Shown: positions 24,695 through 33,759 of the stretch, piece after piece
Numbering within the stretch: the stretch's first letter is position 1
Layout: every line of letters starts with the position of its first letter
From: a virus
Strand: one strand, 5' to 3'
IMG/VR virus record: IMGVR_UViG_3300025697_000033
Location: 1 to 52,090 of that record
Length of the DNA: 52,090 bases
The notes under the pieces: model-generated
What the model saw: only the letters and a program-made list of their open reading frames with translations
Told to the model about the DNA's origin: nothing
The model's database searches: none
Position numbers and translations under genes: made by a program

Positions 24695-25951
24695 TTAGCC
24701 ATGAGCGGCCTCCAATACCGGGGTGCCTTTAGTTGCATCCGCCCACCGCTGCAAAGTCACCGCGACATAGCCGGGATCAATCTCGATACCCCTGCACTTG
24801 CGCCCAAGGCGCTCACAGGCGATGAGCGTGGTGCCGCTGCCGATGTATATGTCAGCCACCACGTCACCCGCCTTACTGTTGTTTAGTAGCGCATTCTCCA
24901 CCAATTCAACAGGCTTCATGGTTGGGTGCTGCTTTGCTGCCCGAGGCCTGTCAATCTCCCACACGCTGGTCTTGTGCTGTCCTTTGCCATAATAGTGATG
25001 CTTTTTGCACCAAGTGAGCAGAATGGGTTCATGTTGATAATCGTAGTCGAGCCGCCCCATAGAAAACGTGGGTTGGTTTTTCTTCCAAATAAGCACATGT
25101 CTGACTGTTAGGCCCGCTTCTTGCATCATCATCATCATCATGCCAAGGTCGCCGCCCTGCGGGGCCGTGGTAAAATAGGTGCATTCGGGAGATGCTGCCA
25201 TGCGCAGGTTCTGGAATGCAGGCACCAACATCTCTTTGAGCTTGGCTGGCGATAAAGCATCATCCTTGATGTCTGTTAAACACCTTCCAGAAGGCTGGAA
25301 AGTGTTTAACATTCTATTCTTCGCGCCTATATCCACCCCATACGGAGGGTCTGTAAATACCATCAGCGGCTTGTCCTTGCTCATCACCCGCGCCATGTCC
25401 TCCTGTTTCGCGCTGTCCCCACATAGCAGCCGATGCTCCCCGAGCGTCCAAAGTTGCCCTTTTTTCGTCTTCCACTTCTTTTGAAGCTCATCGGCGATGG
25501 TTATTTGCGGCTCCGCGTCCTCGCACGTCGGCTCAAGCCCATCCAGCACGCCCGCTTCTTCCGCCAGCCCCTCCAGCATTTCCTGCACCGCCGCGCTTCC
25601 GCTGTTCACGTCCTGCAACAAAGCGCCCAGCATTTCCGCGTCCGCCTCGGCTAAAGCACCTAATGGGTCAACCGTCGCCAGCAGGTATTCCGCTTCTTTT
25701 TCGGTGACATCCAGCACCAACGCGGGGATCTCCATATCCGGCGTGGTCTCTGCCCGTAGGTGCCCGTCGATGAGCATGTAGCCTTTGCGTGTCTTGCGCA
25801 CCAGCACGGCCCCGGCGAAGCCTATCTCGCTGAGCACGCCTCTAAGCGCGTCCTGTTGCGCCTGGGGATGCTTTCGCCAGTTCTTTGGGTGCGGTATAAG
25901 CTCCCCGGCCTTGACGCGCTTGAATTCCTTTACGCGGTCTTTGATCTTCAT
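24695..25951 (-). CDS. ParB-like / DNA methyltransferase fusion
   Basis: This 418-residue protein has a ParB/sulfiredoxin-like N-terminal domain (residues about 1-100, PHPKNWRKHPQAQQDALRGV, then YMLIDGHLRAE) fused to a beta-class N4/N6-adenine-type methyltransferase. DPPYGVD is near residue 200 and the SAM motif IYIGSGTTLIACERLGRKC near 370. This combination is well known in phages. It should modify phage DNA against host restriction. The ATG at 25951 has GAGGGGG upstream; it overlaps the upstream TGA. Confidence 0.9.
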   Translation of the reverse strand: MKIKDRVKEFKRVKAGELIPHPKNWRKHPQAQQDALRGVLSEIGFAGAVLVRKTRKGYMLIDGHLRAETTPDMEIPALVLDVTEKEAEYLLATVDPLGALAEADAEMLGALLQDVNSGSAAVQEMLEGLAEEAGVLDGLEPTCEDAEPQITIADELQKKWKTKKGQLWTLGEHRLLCGDSAKQEDMARVMSKDKPLMVFTDPPYGVDIGAKNRMLNTFQPSGRCLTDIKDDALSPAKLKEMLVPAFQNLRMAASPECTYFTTAPQGGDLGMMMMMMQEAGLTVRHVLIWKKNQPTFSMGRLDYDYQHEPILLTWCKKHHYYGKGQHKTSVWEIDRPRAAKQHPTMKPVELVENALLNNSKAGDVVADIYIGSGTTLIACERLGRKCRGIEIDPGYVAVTLQRWADATKGTPVLEAAHG

Positions 25952-26451
25952 GCACACCCCCTCGAGAATTCGATAGCGCCCGTGCTTAGCGCATACGTCG
26001 CCGCATTCCGCGCATGTGGGCAAACTGTTTCTCGGACTATTAGGCGCAAGATGTCGCCTCGAAACTTATCCTCAAGGCTGTGTGCCGCCTCTGGGTCGTC
26101 GGCCACTGCGGATATGCCCTTCAATTGCTTTTGCGCCCATTCTTTCACGCCTACTTGTCGCCTAAGCATATCCATAACACCAAGCAGCCTGAACGCTTCC
26201 TTGTCGAGCCAGTATTGCGCCGCCCGCTTCGCCTCTTCCTCAGAATCGTAGTAAGGCCACTTCCCGACTAGATTGTCGCCGCATTCAGAACAGTACTCGC
26301 GCTTAAGACGGCATTCCACCGTCCATTTGTGCCCCCTCGGAATCACCAGAACACTGTCGATCAGCTTTGAGCCTTTCACCTCCGCGCTGATTTGAACCAA
26401 TAGCGAATGCCCTTCACGCTCTCTGATTTCATCTTTCCAGGTTAGCTTCAT
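25948..26451 (-). CDS. Unrecognised protein with Cys pair
   Basis: This 167-residue protein contains EYCSECGDNLVGKWPYYDSE, a possible zinc site, and helices such as AKRAAQYWLDKEAFRLLGV and DILRLIVRETVCPHA. Its ATG overlaps the upstream TGA (ATGA) and its stop overlaps the methyltransferase start. Function unknown. Confidence 0.6.
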   Translation of the reverse strand: MKLTWKDEIREREGHSLLVQISAEVKGSKLIDSVLVIPRGHKWTVECRLKREYCSECGDNLVGKWPYYDSEEEAKRAAQYWLDKEAFRLLGVMDMLRRQVGVKEWAQKQLKGISAVADDPEAAHSLEDKFRGDILRLIVRETVCPHARNAATYALSTGAIEFSRGCA

Positions 26452-26627
26452 GCTATCGCATCCCTTATCTCCCGATCTCTGTGAATCTCCCACATGACGA
26501 TCTCTTGGATGCACCGTTGCAACTCAACGACGTGCCCACTGTCAACTTTGCCGGGGTTCTGCTTCATGTGGACAATCGCGTACCGTAAGTCCCGTTCAAG
26601 TTTTTCCTTGTATTCATTCACATCCAT
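26448..26627 (-). CDS. Small helical protein (59 aa)
   Basis: A 59-residue ORF (MDVNEYKEKLERDLRYAIV...) starts at 26627 with GGGAGGAAAA upstream and ends in an ATGA overlap with the next gene. It is charged and helical, without clear motif. Good RBS and coupling make it real. Confidence 0.7.
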   Translation of the reverse strand: MDVNEYKEKLERDLRYAIVHMKQNPGKVDSGHVVELQRCIQEIVMWEIHRDREIRDAIA

Positions 26628-26668
26628 CTTGTTTTTCCTCCCGTCATCTTCCCTTGGTTTCAGCTTAC

Positions 26669-26848
26669 CTACTTCGCTTTCGGCGTTTTAACCCACACAT
26701 AGCCGCCTTGCTCCACGAACGGCGGCCCACAAACAAAGTCCACAATGACCTCTCGCCGCTGCCATGTAATCGTGCCCACCAGCACAACCAACAGGACGGC
26801 ACAAACCCACTTCGCCATTTTGTTGAGCCTATTCATCATGCGCCACAT
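26669..26848 (-). CDS. Small membrane protein (59 aa)
   Basis: A 59-residue ORF starts at 26848 with a perfect GGAGGA upstream. Residues about 13-28 (WVCAVLLVVLVGTITW) form a membrane segment, followed by a short C-terminal domain (CGPPFVEQGGYVWVKTPKAK). Function unknown. Confidence 0.7.
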   Translation of the reverse strand: MWRMMNRLNKMAKWVCAVLLVVLVGTITWQRREVIVDFVCGPPFVEQGGYVWVKTPKAK

Positions 26849-26939
26849 GCAATATCCTCCGTGCGCCCTGTTTTATGAAACAAACCACCACCCGAAACGC
26901 GGCGCGTGCGACCCTGACCAAGCCTGTGAGAATTTCCAT
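26829..26939 (-). CDS. Candidate 36-residue protein
   Basis: The ORF starts at 26939 (MEILTGLVRVARAAFRVVVC...) with GAGGG upstream, 13 bp after the fibre-gene stop, and overlaps the next small gene. An amphipathic or membrane helix is likely. Weak but it covers an otherwise empty gap. Confidence 0.4.
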   Translation of the reverse strand: MEILTGLVRVARAAFRVVVCFIKQGARRILHVAHDE

Positions 26940-26951
26940 TATGCCCTCGGG

Positions 26952-28466
26952 TTACGCAACAATCTGCTCGTCCGGGTTGTCAAATGTGAAATTGTCTTTT
27001 AGCGTGACGAAGTAGTACGTCCCCGCCTCAAGATGGAAGGTGGCGATCCCGAGCGCGTTGCTCACTTGCTGGTCAAGCGCCACCGCAAGCGCGGAGGTTG
27101 GATACACCGTCACTGTGGCGTTTGGGATCACGGTGACGTCATCATCTTCTGTTACTGGATATTCATAGATGATCTGCCCGTTGATGTCGCGCTTAGAAAG
27201 TTGCGCCACGCTGCCGTCCACTGGAGAGCTTAAGGTGGTGTCCGTGTCAATAAACTCATTTATTAGAGGCAGCGCGTCAACACCCGCGATAATTAGAACT
27301 TGGTTTGCCGCCGTGGCATCGCCTCCGGTGCCGCTTGGCGCTTCTTCAAGAGCCTTCTCGGTGAGCCTGTCGCCCGTGCTGTCTTCAATAAGCGCATCCA
27401 TACGCTGCGTGTCCACATACACGTCCGCGATAGCCGCGTCTGTCGCAGTGAGGTCCGTGTTAGTCGTCGTCGTCGTCACCAACGTTACCACCGCCACGTC
27501 ATCATTGGCAGGATCGAAGTCCTTCAACGCGCCAATCAACCCCGGCACGTCATCCGTCTGCAATTCGTTCGTGTCTGCCACAATGGCAATTAACTGCGTC
27601 GAATTGGAATCCATCTCCTGGCGATTCTGCACCGCCGTCGGGGGCTCTGTCACCATGTCCGTGTTAGTCGTCGTCGTCGTCACCAACGTTACCACCGCAA
27701 CGTCATCATTCGCCGCGTCAAAATCGTTCAACGCCGCCACCGTCGCCTCAAGCGCCGTATTTGAAGCCAACGCCGCGCTATTCGTGCCCACCATGTCATC
27801 ATTCAGCGTGCATTGATCTACAAGGTCAATGCTATGGGTGACCGGGTTGTATCCCGTATCCACTAAATCTTTGAGGTCAGTAACGGAAGTCGCGTCTGTC
27901 TTTATCTTCGTGAGGTTGGCTTCTACTTCGCCTGTAGTTACCGCAACCGCCAAGTCGCCGAAGTTCGTCGGCTGGTTTGCATAGGCATCACCGGTCTGGT
28001 CTACGCTTGCAGCCGTGAACACCGGGGATGCCACGTCATAGAACTTCTTGAACGCCGCCGCCAGATAGCCGCTCACAGACTCCGTAAGCGCAGTCCCGTG
28101 AATCTTTGTCAGGTCAGATGTCACCGCGTCCACATCCAGAGCGCCCGTGCCAGCCGTCCGCACCAACACGCTTCCGCAGAAGCCCGCCGGGTTGACGGTG
28201 GAGATCGTCAACGTGCAAAACACGGCGTATTCACCCGCAGCATAGCCGGTGGTGTCAATGGCTATCTCGTGCAGGCCATCGGTATAGTTGGCGCCCGTCA
28301 ACAGCGTGGGCGTTCCCGAAGCTGTAGGTGCAGCCCCAGCCGCCGCTCCAGCCAAGCGCACATCATAAAGAGGAGTCGCGCCGTCGCCCGCAGCGCCCGC
28401 CGTGGTGTTGGCTGCAAACCAGAAGTAGACTGTATCGGCAATTTCTGCGTATTTATACTGAGACAT
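26952..28466 (-). CDS. Virion fibre-like protein with internal duplication
   Basis: This 504-residue protein starts with a beta domain (YAEIADTVYFWFAANTTAGA), has a TALTESVSGYLAAAFKKFYD segment common in environmental phage structural proteins, then two copies of FD.ANDDVAVVTLVTTTTT that are nearly identical in DNA (27453-27506 and 27657-27710). It ends with a carboxypeptidase-D-like or Ig-like beta domain (VTVIPNATVTVYPTSALAVA, FHLEAGTYYFVTLKDN). The gene lies upstream of terminase rather than with the tail. A fibre or head-appendage role is likely. Confidence 0.6.
   Translation of the reverse strand: MSQYKYAEIADTVYFWFAANTTAGAAGDGATPLYDVRLAGAAAGAAPTASGTPTLLTGANYTDGLHEIAIDTTGYAAGEYAVFCTLTISTVNPAGFCGSVLVRTAGTGALDVDAVTSDLTKIHGTALTESVSGYLAAAFKKFYDVASPVFTAASVDQTGDAYANQPTNFGDLAVAVTTGEVEANLTKIKTDATSVTDLKDLVDTGYNPVTHSIDLVDQCTLNDDMVGTNSAALASNTALEATVAALNDFDAANDDVAVVTLVTTTTTNTDMVTEPPTAVQNRQEMDSNSTQLIAIVADTNELQTDDVPGLIGALKDFDPANDDVAVVTLVTTTTTNTDLTATDAAIADVYVDTQRMDALIEDSTGDRLTEKALEEAPSGTGGDATAANQVLIIAGVDALPLINEFIDTDTTLSSPVDGSVAQLSKRDINGQIIYEYPVTEDDDVTVIPNATVTVYPTSALAVALDQQVSNALGIATFHLEAGTYYFVTLKDNFTFDNPDEQIVA
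27453..27710. repeat. 54-bp direct repeat inside fibre-like gene
   Basis: The segments 27453-27506 and 27657-27710 are identical except for one base. They encode the repeated VVTLVTTTTTNTD peptide. The repeat is a likely recombination point for shortening or lengthening the fibre. Confidence 0.85.
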
Positions 28467-29587
28467 TAGAGGTTACTCCCTCTGATTTCGGGCCTACCGC
28501 CCGCGCTCGGTTCGCGCTGATACGCGCCGATGTCTTCATAGGCTGTCAGTCCCGCGCCCGCACCCGGTGCGTCTTCAATTAGGCGCAGGTTACCCGTAGG
28601 AGCGTTCTCATAATCAGTCGCCCAACCGCCGGTGTCAGTGCTCACTTCACCTATCAGAACCCCATCACCAAGAGTGGTTCGCGGGTCAACCGTAATGTCC
28701 CGAAGACGATTGTTGATCTCAATAACAGATTGCAGTGCTGTGCCTGAATACAGGTTGTCGATCCATTTAGTGCTGTCTGTCGCGTGATTGTTGATGAGAA
28801 CCGGAGTAGCAGACCACGCGAAGGCGGGAAAAGTGACACACGTTCCCAAATCATAAAATGTATTATTTTTAGTCAAACAGCCACCATACTCAGACACATT
28901 GATCCACGCAACACCAACGCCAGTCACGGTCGTTCCGATAAACGTATTATCTTCAACAGCCCCGCGAGGTAAGGATACGCATGGATCTGAGTCCGTGGTG
29001 ATTACTCTATTCCCGACAAAACTCGCGGTGTATGACATACTTACAATGATCCCGTGAGAAGCGCCGGAACACTCAATATCTGAATTTGCAACCATCGCGC
29101 TTTTTGCTAATACAGCGCACTGGATCTGAGTACTTCCTGTTGCAGAATTGGTAATAGAGCAAGATGTAATGGTGGTATTGTCTCCCCCACCGTTGATAAG
29201 TACATCTGTGATGCTACCCGCGAAAACCAACGACTCAAGATCGACATATGCGGCGGCAGTCAGTTTTCCTGTCAGTGTGATTGCCGGAAAATCAGTCGTG
29301 TCAAGCGTAGTATCTTTATTCCGGCCTTGCCCCTCCAGGTCGCCTATCGAGGTATCATATCCGCGATATACGGTGTGTGCTTGCTGGGTTCCTGCTTGTG
29401 CAATAGTGGTCGCACCTATGGTGTAGTCGCTGTCATTCTGGATGTTGCCCCGCACCCCTGCGCCGTCCGTATGAGCAAAGCCCTCTGCAAGCGTCCATGG
29501 GCCAACGCCGCCACCCGCATCTATTTCCTGAGTGCCATCGTTGCCGCCTGCCGCATCACTGCGAATATATCGCTCAACAAATGCCAT
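28466..29587 (-). CDS. Right-handed beta-helix protein (second copy of the fold)
   Basis: This 373-residue protein shows an N-terminal YIRSDAAGGNDGT start typical of pectate-lyase-like fibre proteins, a coil with rung-like repeats (SLVFAGSITDVLING, TTITSCSITNSATG, SYTASFVGNRVITT, GAVEDNTFIG) and a C-terminal closing part. ATG overlaps the next stop by one base. Probably a virion surface or polysaccharide-binding protein, adjacent to the fibre-like gene. Confidence 0.7.
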   Translation of the reverse strand: MAFVERYIRSDAAGGNDGTQEIDAGGGVGPWTLAEGFAHTDGAGVRGNIQNDSDYTIGATTIAQAGTQQAHTVYRGYDTSIGDLEGQGRNKDTTLDTTDFPAITLTGKLTAAAYVDLESLVFAGSITDVLINGGGDNTTITSCSITNSATGSTQIQCAVLAKSAMVANSDIECSGASHGIIVSMSYTASFVGNRVITTDSDPCVSLPRGAVEDNTFIGTTVTGVGVAWINVSEYGGCLTKNNTFYDLGTCVTFPAFAWSATPVLINNHATDSTKWIDNLYSGTALQSVIEINNRLRDITVDPRTTLGDGVLIGEVSTDTGGWATDYENAPTGNLRLIEDAPGAGAGLTAYEDIGAYQREPSAGGRPEIRGSNL

Positions 29588-29901
29588 CAGCTAACCTGCT
29601 TCGCCCGCACACAAGGCTTTTCAACCACGCCCGCCACGCCGCCCGCGTTTAGATCCGTTTGAAACGCGGTAATCACGGCCATCATGCTGTTGATGTCGGT
29701 CCCAAGTAGTCGGCTAACGCCCTTGGGGCCGCGTCCGTCTTCAAGCGGTGACGCATCATTAGGCACCTTTAAATTAATGCTGCCATACCACTTGTCAAGA
29801 GCTGAGTCGCACATGTCTTTGAGTGCGCGGAACTTCTCAGCCAAAGGCCGGACCTGCTCGTTGGTGAATTTGATCGCCTCTGGGTTCGTGATGTCTGCCA
29901 T
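29587..29901 (-). CDS. Small virion-operon protein
   Basis: This 104-residue protein is the first gene after the promoter at 29923-29951, with AAGGAG upstream of ATG. It contains NEQVRPLAEKFRALKDMCDS and LGTDINSMMAVITAFQTDL, seen as helices. It overlaps the beta-helix gene. Possibly a chaperone or attachment protein for the fibres; function unknown. Confidence 0.6.
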   Translation of the reverse strand: MADITNPEAIKFTNEQVRPLAEKFRALKDMCDSALDKWYGSINLKVPNDASPLEDGRGPKGVSRLLGTDINSMMAVITAFQTDLNAGGVAGVVEKPCVRAKQVS

Positions 29902-29922
29902 AAGTCAAACTCCTTTTTTTAT

Positions 29923-29951
29923 ATTATAGCCCTGCCGGCCAAAAAACACAA
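29923..29951 (-). promoter_or_regulatory. Sigma-70 promoter for the late/structural operon
   Basis: Minus-strand -35 TTGTGT (29951-29946) and a perfect -10 TATAAT (29928-29923) are 17 bp apart, only 22 bp before the ATG at 29901. It would transcribe fibre, packaging, head and tail genes. Confidence 0.7.
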
Positions 29952-29954
29952 GGG

Positions 29955-30233
29955 TCATTTCTTGCCCTCCATGGACTGGGCGCCCATAATCGACCGCGCC
30001 CGCTTTACCGGCGGCCCAACGCACACGCGGCATTTGCCGGATCGCGGATCAAACGCGCCAAGAGGGCGAAACTGAAGACACCCCATGCAATACCGGCCTT
30101 TCGCTACTTTTGCTTTGAACGTAAGCGCTATCGGATCCGGCATTGGCGTTGAAACGCCTTTCTGTTTTGCGCTGCCTCGGGTGGTGGGAGCGCCCGACGG
30201 AACCATGTCAAATGCGTCCTTGTGCTGCATCAT
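29955..30233 (-). CDS. Small zinc-ribbon-like protein
   Basis: This 92-residue protein has two Cys pairs (RYCMGCLQFRPLGAF and GKCRVCVG) forming a probable zinc ribbon, with basic ends. Proteins of this type bind nucleic acid or regulate. It overlaps the upstream gene by four bases and ends near the late promoter. Confidence 0.6.
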   Translation of the reverse strand: MMQHKDAFDMVPSGAPTTRGSAKQKGVSTPMPDPIALTFKAKVAKGRYCMGCLQFRPLGAFDPRSGKCRVCVGPPVKRARSIMGAQSMEGKK

Positions 30234-30811
30234 GAGGTGGGGTCTCCGCTGTCCTCCGGCTCCGCGTCGGCGATAATCTCATCCAGCGCGTCGGCGATCT
30301 CTCGCTGGCCGCCCTGGCATAGGCTCGCGCTCAGCCTGCGCAGCGCTGACAGTTTTTCATCACTTACGCTCTCCGGCTCCGCGTCGGCGAGAGGGTTGAC
30401 TGATACCGAGCAGATGCAATCCCATTCATCCAAATACGGCCATTCTCCGTCCGGGTAGTTTTCTTTTTTGTCGGTGATGGGAAATTGGACTTCGTGTGTC
30501 CGTTGGTAAACGAAGGATTCCCCCATTTCGTCTTGAAGTCCATCTTCGAGTTGGTCTTTCAGCGTCGCCTTGAGATCTTTGACGGCATCCTCTAATGAGT
30601 CGAACTCTATGTGCTCACCATGCAGCGCGTCGTAAACGCCATACTGGCCTTTTGTTGGCTCCGGCTCTTGGCCATAAAGCGCCTGGAGTTCTTCGGCAAT
30701 GCCTTCGAGCTGCACCGCTTGATCGTTTAGTCCTCCGTGTTTGACGTGGCGGGCAACTTGCCCAATCGCGCTTGCATGCACTTGCAACTCCGCTTTTTCA
30801 TTCGTGTTCAT
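30230..30811 (-). CDS. Unrecognised acidic protein
   Basis: This 193-residue acidic protein has helices (AIGQVARHVKHGGLNDQAVQ, LEDAVKDLKATLKDQLEDGL) and a strong acidic C terminus (EIIADAEPEDSGDPTS). The phrase SALRRLSASLCQGGQREIAD may be a helical hairpin. Tightly coupled to its neighbours. Function unknown. Confidence 0.6.
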   Translation of the reverse strand: MNTNEKAELQVHASAIGQVARHVKHGGLNDQAVQLEGIAEELQALYGQEPEPTKGQYGVYDALHGEHIEFDSLEDAVKDLKATLKDQLEDGLQDEMGESFVYQRTHEVQFPITDKKENYPDGEWPYLDEWDCICSVSVNPLADAEPESVSDEKLSALRRLSASLCQGGQREIADALDEIIADAEPEDSGDPTS

Positions 30812-30812
30812 G

Positions 30813-31130
30813 TCAATCTCCTAGCCGTTGTGTTTCGTTGTCAAACTGTTCAATGATTTCCGTGAAAAGCCCCGGAATCGCTTTTCCGGGATTTTGCGCG
30901 AACCAGAGCATTTTGGCGGCATCCGCTCGGCGCCCGATTTCGTCGATAGCTGCCGGGTTAATCGCTTTCCCGTTGACAAATTGGGCGACAGCATGCGCCT
31001 TTACCGTTTCAAGTTCGAGCACAAATGCCTCGAGCGACAAATCCTCGTGCATGGCAAACGGCCATATAGTCGTTTTGCCGTCTTTGCGCTCAATCGTAAA
31101 CTCAAACAAGTGTAGGTTTTTGGCGTCCAT
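30813..31130 (-). CDS. Unrecognised small protein, paralogous to part of 22961-23944
   Basis: This 105-residue protein has an N-terminal beta part (LHLFEFTIERKDGKTTIWPF) and a helical C-terminal part with KAINPAAIDEIGRR and MLWFAQNPGK. Both last segments recur in the composite protein at 22961-23944, in a different order. It lies directly downstream of the helicase gene. Confidence 0.55.
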   Translation of the reverse strand: MDAKNLHLFEFTIERKDGKTTIWPFAMHEDLSLEAFVLELETVKAHAVAQFVNGKAINPAAIDEIGRRADAAKMLWFAQNPGKAIPGLFTEIIEQFDNETQRLGD

Positions 31131-31150
31131 GTCAGGCTCCTGGGTTGTCC

Positions 31151-32614
31151 CTAAATCAGCGTGTCGTCTTCTTCGTACTCCGGCATCGGCACCGGATCGT
31201 CATCAAACGCCGTCTGCTTCTTCGGCTCAGCGCGTTTGGCGCGGGCCGTGTTTTCCTCGTACTCGTTTACGTCTCGAAAACGCTGCGTTACCTTTTCAAA
31301 GTAGAGCGCGATTTCACCCGTGGGGCCGTTGCGCTGCTTAGCAAGGTGGAGTATCACGTCGCCCTGTAGCGTCATGCCTCGGGCCTTTGCCGCCGCCCTG
31401 TGGTCGTCGTCGATGAGCGCCAAACAAATCACCACATCCGCGTCTTGCTCCAAGTTGCCGGATTCGCGCAAACACGAAAGCAGCCGATGCCCGTCCATGA
31501 CACCATCCGCTTCCCGGCTCAGTTGCGCCAGCACGACGAACGGAATGTCCGCCTCCCGTGCCAGCGCCTTGATCCCGACGCTCATGTCACCCACGATCTC
31601 ATACCGCTTCTGGCCCGCCTTGCCGCCGCCCCTGAGTAGCTGGATGTAGTCGAGCACCACCAGCCCGCCCGGATGTTTCGCCGCCCATCGCCGCACCGCT
31701 GAGCGCATGCGCGGGAAGGTGAGCCCCGGCGTATCCAGGACATGTAGGTTTTCTTTCGTGATCCGCTCCTCTGCACTCAGGGCTTTTGTCACTTCCTGGG
31801 GCGCGAAGGTGCCTTTCTTGGATGCTTCCTTGATAACTTGCACGTTTACCCCGCATTCGATGCTGAGGATCCGCGTCCACAACGCCGAGGCCGACATTTC
31901 AAGCGAGATAAACAAGACTGGCACACCATCGCCGAAGGCAGCCTGTGCCGCGAAATTCAGGGCGATTGCAGTTTTTCCCACGGAGGGACGGGCCGCCAGA
32001 ATGATAAAGTCACCCTTCTGGAAACCGCCTGTGAGGCCGTCTAAGGCGTTTATGCCGCTTTGTACTCCCATCACACCACCCACGGCCTGGGTTAGCCGTC
32101 CAAGCCATTCTACCCCCAGCGCGAAGCCTTTTGGCGTTTCTATGACTTCCTGCTTTGCGCCGGAGCAGTTCGCCAATGCCAAAAGCTGCGTATCAATGAA
32201 GGCAGATGCTTCCTCTGGGCTTGGAAGCGTGTCCGCCGTGGCTATCCGGTTTAGGTCCGCGCCAATGCGCCCAAATTCACGGAGCAACCAGAAGCGGCGG
32301 ACGTGCTCAGCGTAATGCAGGACGTTCGCCGAGGTCGCAGCCACGCCGAGCATCTCTGAAACGTAGCCCACCCCGCCCATGGCATCGGAATTGGATTCGT
32401 CGGCGAGTATCAGTGATGGGTCAACCCGGCGGCCTTTGCCGTTGATGTCTTGGATCGCTGCGTAGAGCGCGGCATGGGGCGCAAACTCAAACATGGCGCC
32501 CGTGTCGCCCAAGAGCGCGAAAGCGTCCGCCGCAGCGTCGCCCGCGCCCTCGCAGATCATGAAGCTGGAAAGCACGGCGCGTTCGGCTTCGGTGGTTTGT
32601 TCGTGGGTGGTCAT
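31151..32614 (-). CDS. dnaB: Replicative DNA helicase, DnaB family
   Basis: This 487-residue protein unwinds DNA at the fork. The N-terminal DnaB domain (residues 1-140) starts EAERAVLSSFMICEG. The RecA-type ATPase has GGFQKGDFIILAARPSVGKT near residue 208-215 (Walker A) and LVVLDYIQLLRGGGK (Walker B), plus VVLAQLSREADG and LRESGNLEQDADVVICL typical of DnaB motifs 3-4. AAGGAGG precedes the ATG. It follows the initiator-like gene. Confidence 0.95.
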   Translation of the reverse strand: MTTHEQTTEAERAVLSSFMICEGAGDAAADAFALLGDTGAMFEFAPHAALYAAIQDINGKGRRVDPSLILADESNSDAMGGVGYVSEMLGVAATSANVLHYAEHVRRFWLLREFGRIGADLNRIATADTLPSPEEASAFIDTQLLALANCSGAKQEVIETPKGFALGVEWLGRLTQAVGGVMGVQSGINALDGLTGGFQKGDFIILAARPSVGKTAIALNFAAQAAFGDGVPVLFISLEMSASALWTRILSIECGVNVQVIKEASKKGTFAPQEVTKALSAEERITKENLHVLDTPGLTFPRMRSAVRRWAAKHPGGLVVLDYIQLLRGGGKAGQKRYEIVGDMSVGIKALAREADIPFVVLAQLSREADGVMDGHRLLSCLRESGNLEQDADVVICLALIDDDHRAAAKARGMTLQGDVILHLAKQRNGPTGEIALYFEKVTQRFRDVNEYEENTARAKRAEPKKQTAFDDDPVPMPEYEEDDTLI

Positions 32615-32678
32615 CTCGCTTCCTCCTTCTGCCCCGCAAGCCGCTCAAGCAGCCCGTCGGGGAGTTCGGTTTGGGTTA

Positions 32679-33554
32679 TTACTTCATCTTCTGATTCGCT
32701 GCAAGCCGGTCATACATTGCGTCGTTGTTGGTGTTTCCATTTCCGTTTCCAGGGGCACTGTTTCGTGCCTTCCATTTATCGTGCATTTGTTCAAACTTGG
32801 TAATCCCTGATTTTCCTGTTGAACGGAGCCGCACCAAAGACTTTACAACGGCCCGCCAAAAACCCGTGGGGTCTTCTTCGCCCGTGAATACCCATGTGAT
32901 AGTGTCCACCACATCCCGCTCGCTGTAGCCGTCAATACGCACCAGCCGGGAAAGGGTCAGCCTTGAAGCGTCATCCACCTTACTTTCGGGCTTCGGGGTT
33001 TTCTTCTGGTTGTGCGCCGCGTCAACCAGTGTCCAAATGCTCCAATATTCAGCCTTGAGTATCGGGAGTTTTTTAAGGGGATCCGAAAAAGGAAGGGAAG
33101 GGATCTCTTCTTTATCCTCTACTCTACTCTCCTCTACTCTATGGCCTAGGGCTTGAGTGGGTTGAGCCTCGGGCTTAGCCATAGGCTCAGAGCTTTTAGC
33201 TATGGGCTTAGCCTTAGGCTTAGCCTCTTGGGCTTCTTTGCGCTTCTTTGCCTTGCTCTTCGTTGCAGCCCCGCCCTTAACATAGTTTGGCGCATGTTGC
33301 CAATAGTCGTGTATTTCAACGTATTCGCCACACTCGTCCATCCACCCAAACATCAAAAGCGCACCAAGAAATTCGCCTTCTATCCCATTCCACTCAGCAT
33401 GAGCCTCAACATCTTCACGGGACATGCGCGGATTGGCGTCTATGTTTGCCTGGTTCCATAAATACTCAAGATGCCCCAAAACATGCGGCGCTGGAATATC
33501 TAGCGCAAGCCGCAATTTTTTGAATTTTGTTAACATCGTTGTGTCTTTACGCAT
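32679..33554 (-). CDS. Putative replication initiator / helicase loader-like protein
   Basis: This 291-residue protein shows an N-terminal winged-helix-like part (FKKLRLALDIPAPHVLGHLE, YLWNQANIDANP), a Lys/Ala/Pro-rich linker and a C-terminal helical part (GYSERDVVDTITWVFTGEED, PTGFWRAVVKSLVRL). This arrangement is common in phage O-type or DnaD-like replication proteins encoded next to DnaB. ATG at 33554 has AGGTGA upstream and overlaps the previous gene by eight bases. GTG at 33563 is possible. Confidence 0.75.
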   Translation of the reverse strand: MRKDTTMLTKFKKLRLALDIPAPHVLGHLEYLWNQANIDANPRMSREDVEAHAEWNGIEGEFLGALLMFGWMDECGEYVEIHDYWQHAPNYVKGGAATKSKAKKRKEAQEAKPKAKPIAKSSEPMAKPEAQPTQALGHRVEESRVEDKEEIPSLPFSDPLKKLPILKAEYWSIWTLVDAAHNQKKTPKPESKVDDASRLTLSRLVRIDGYSERDVVDTITWVFTGEEDPTGFWRAVVKSLVRLRSTGKSGITKFEQMHDKWKARNSAPGNGNGNTNNDAMYDRLAANQKMK

Positions 33555-33759
33555 GGCCGTCACCTGAAACGGAAAGCGCCTTTTGTGCTATTTTTCCTAG
33601 AGTGTCTTTTCTGCCTGAATACATCTTCAATGCAAACTCGAAAAGCAAATAGCCTTCATGGTAGCCGCCCGATTCACCGCTTGTTTTCATAGATGCAAGC
33701 ATCTCGCCAATTTCAACGCCAACGAAGTCATCAAGTTCTTTTTGCACATTTTTGTTCAT
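33547..33759 (-). CDS. Small protein coupled to E2 leader ORF
   Basis: This 70-residue protein (MNKNVQKELDDFVGVEIGE...) is helical. Its ATG overlaps the TGA of the leader ORF 33756-33878, and its end overlaps the replication initiator. It is thus the first gene whose translation depends on passing the E2 attenuator. Function unknown. Confidence 0.65.
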   Translation of the reverse strand: MNKNVQKELDDFVGVEIGEMLASMKTSGESGGYHEGYLLFEFALKMYSGRKDTLGKIAQKALSVSGDGHA

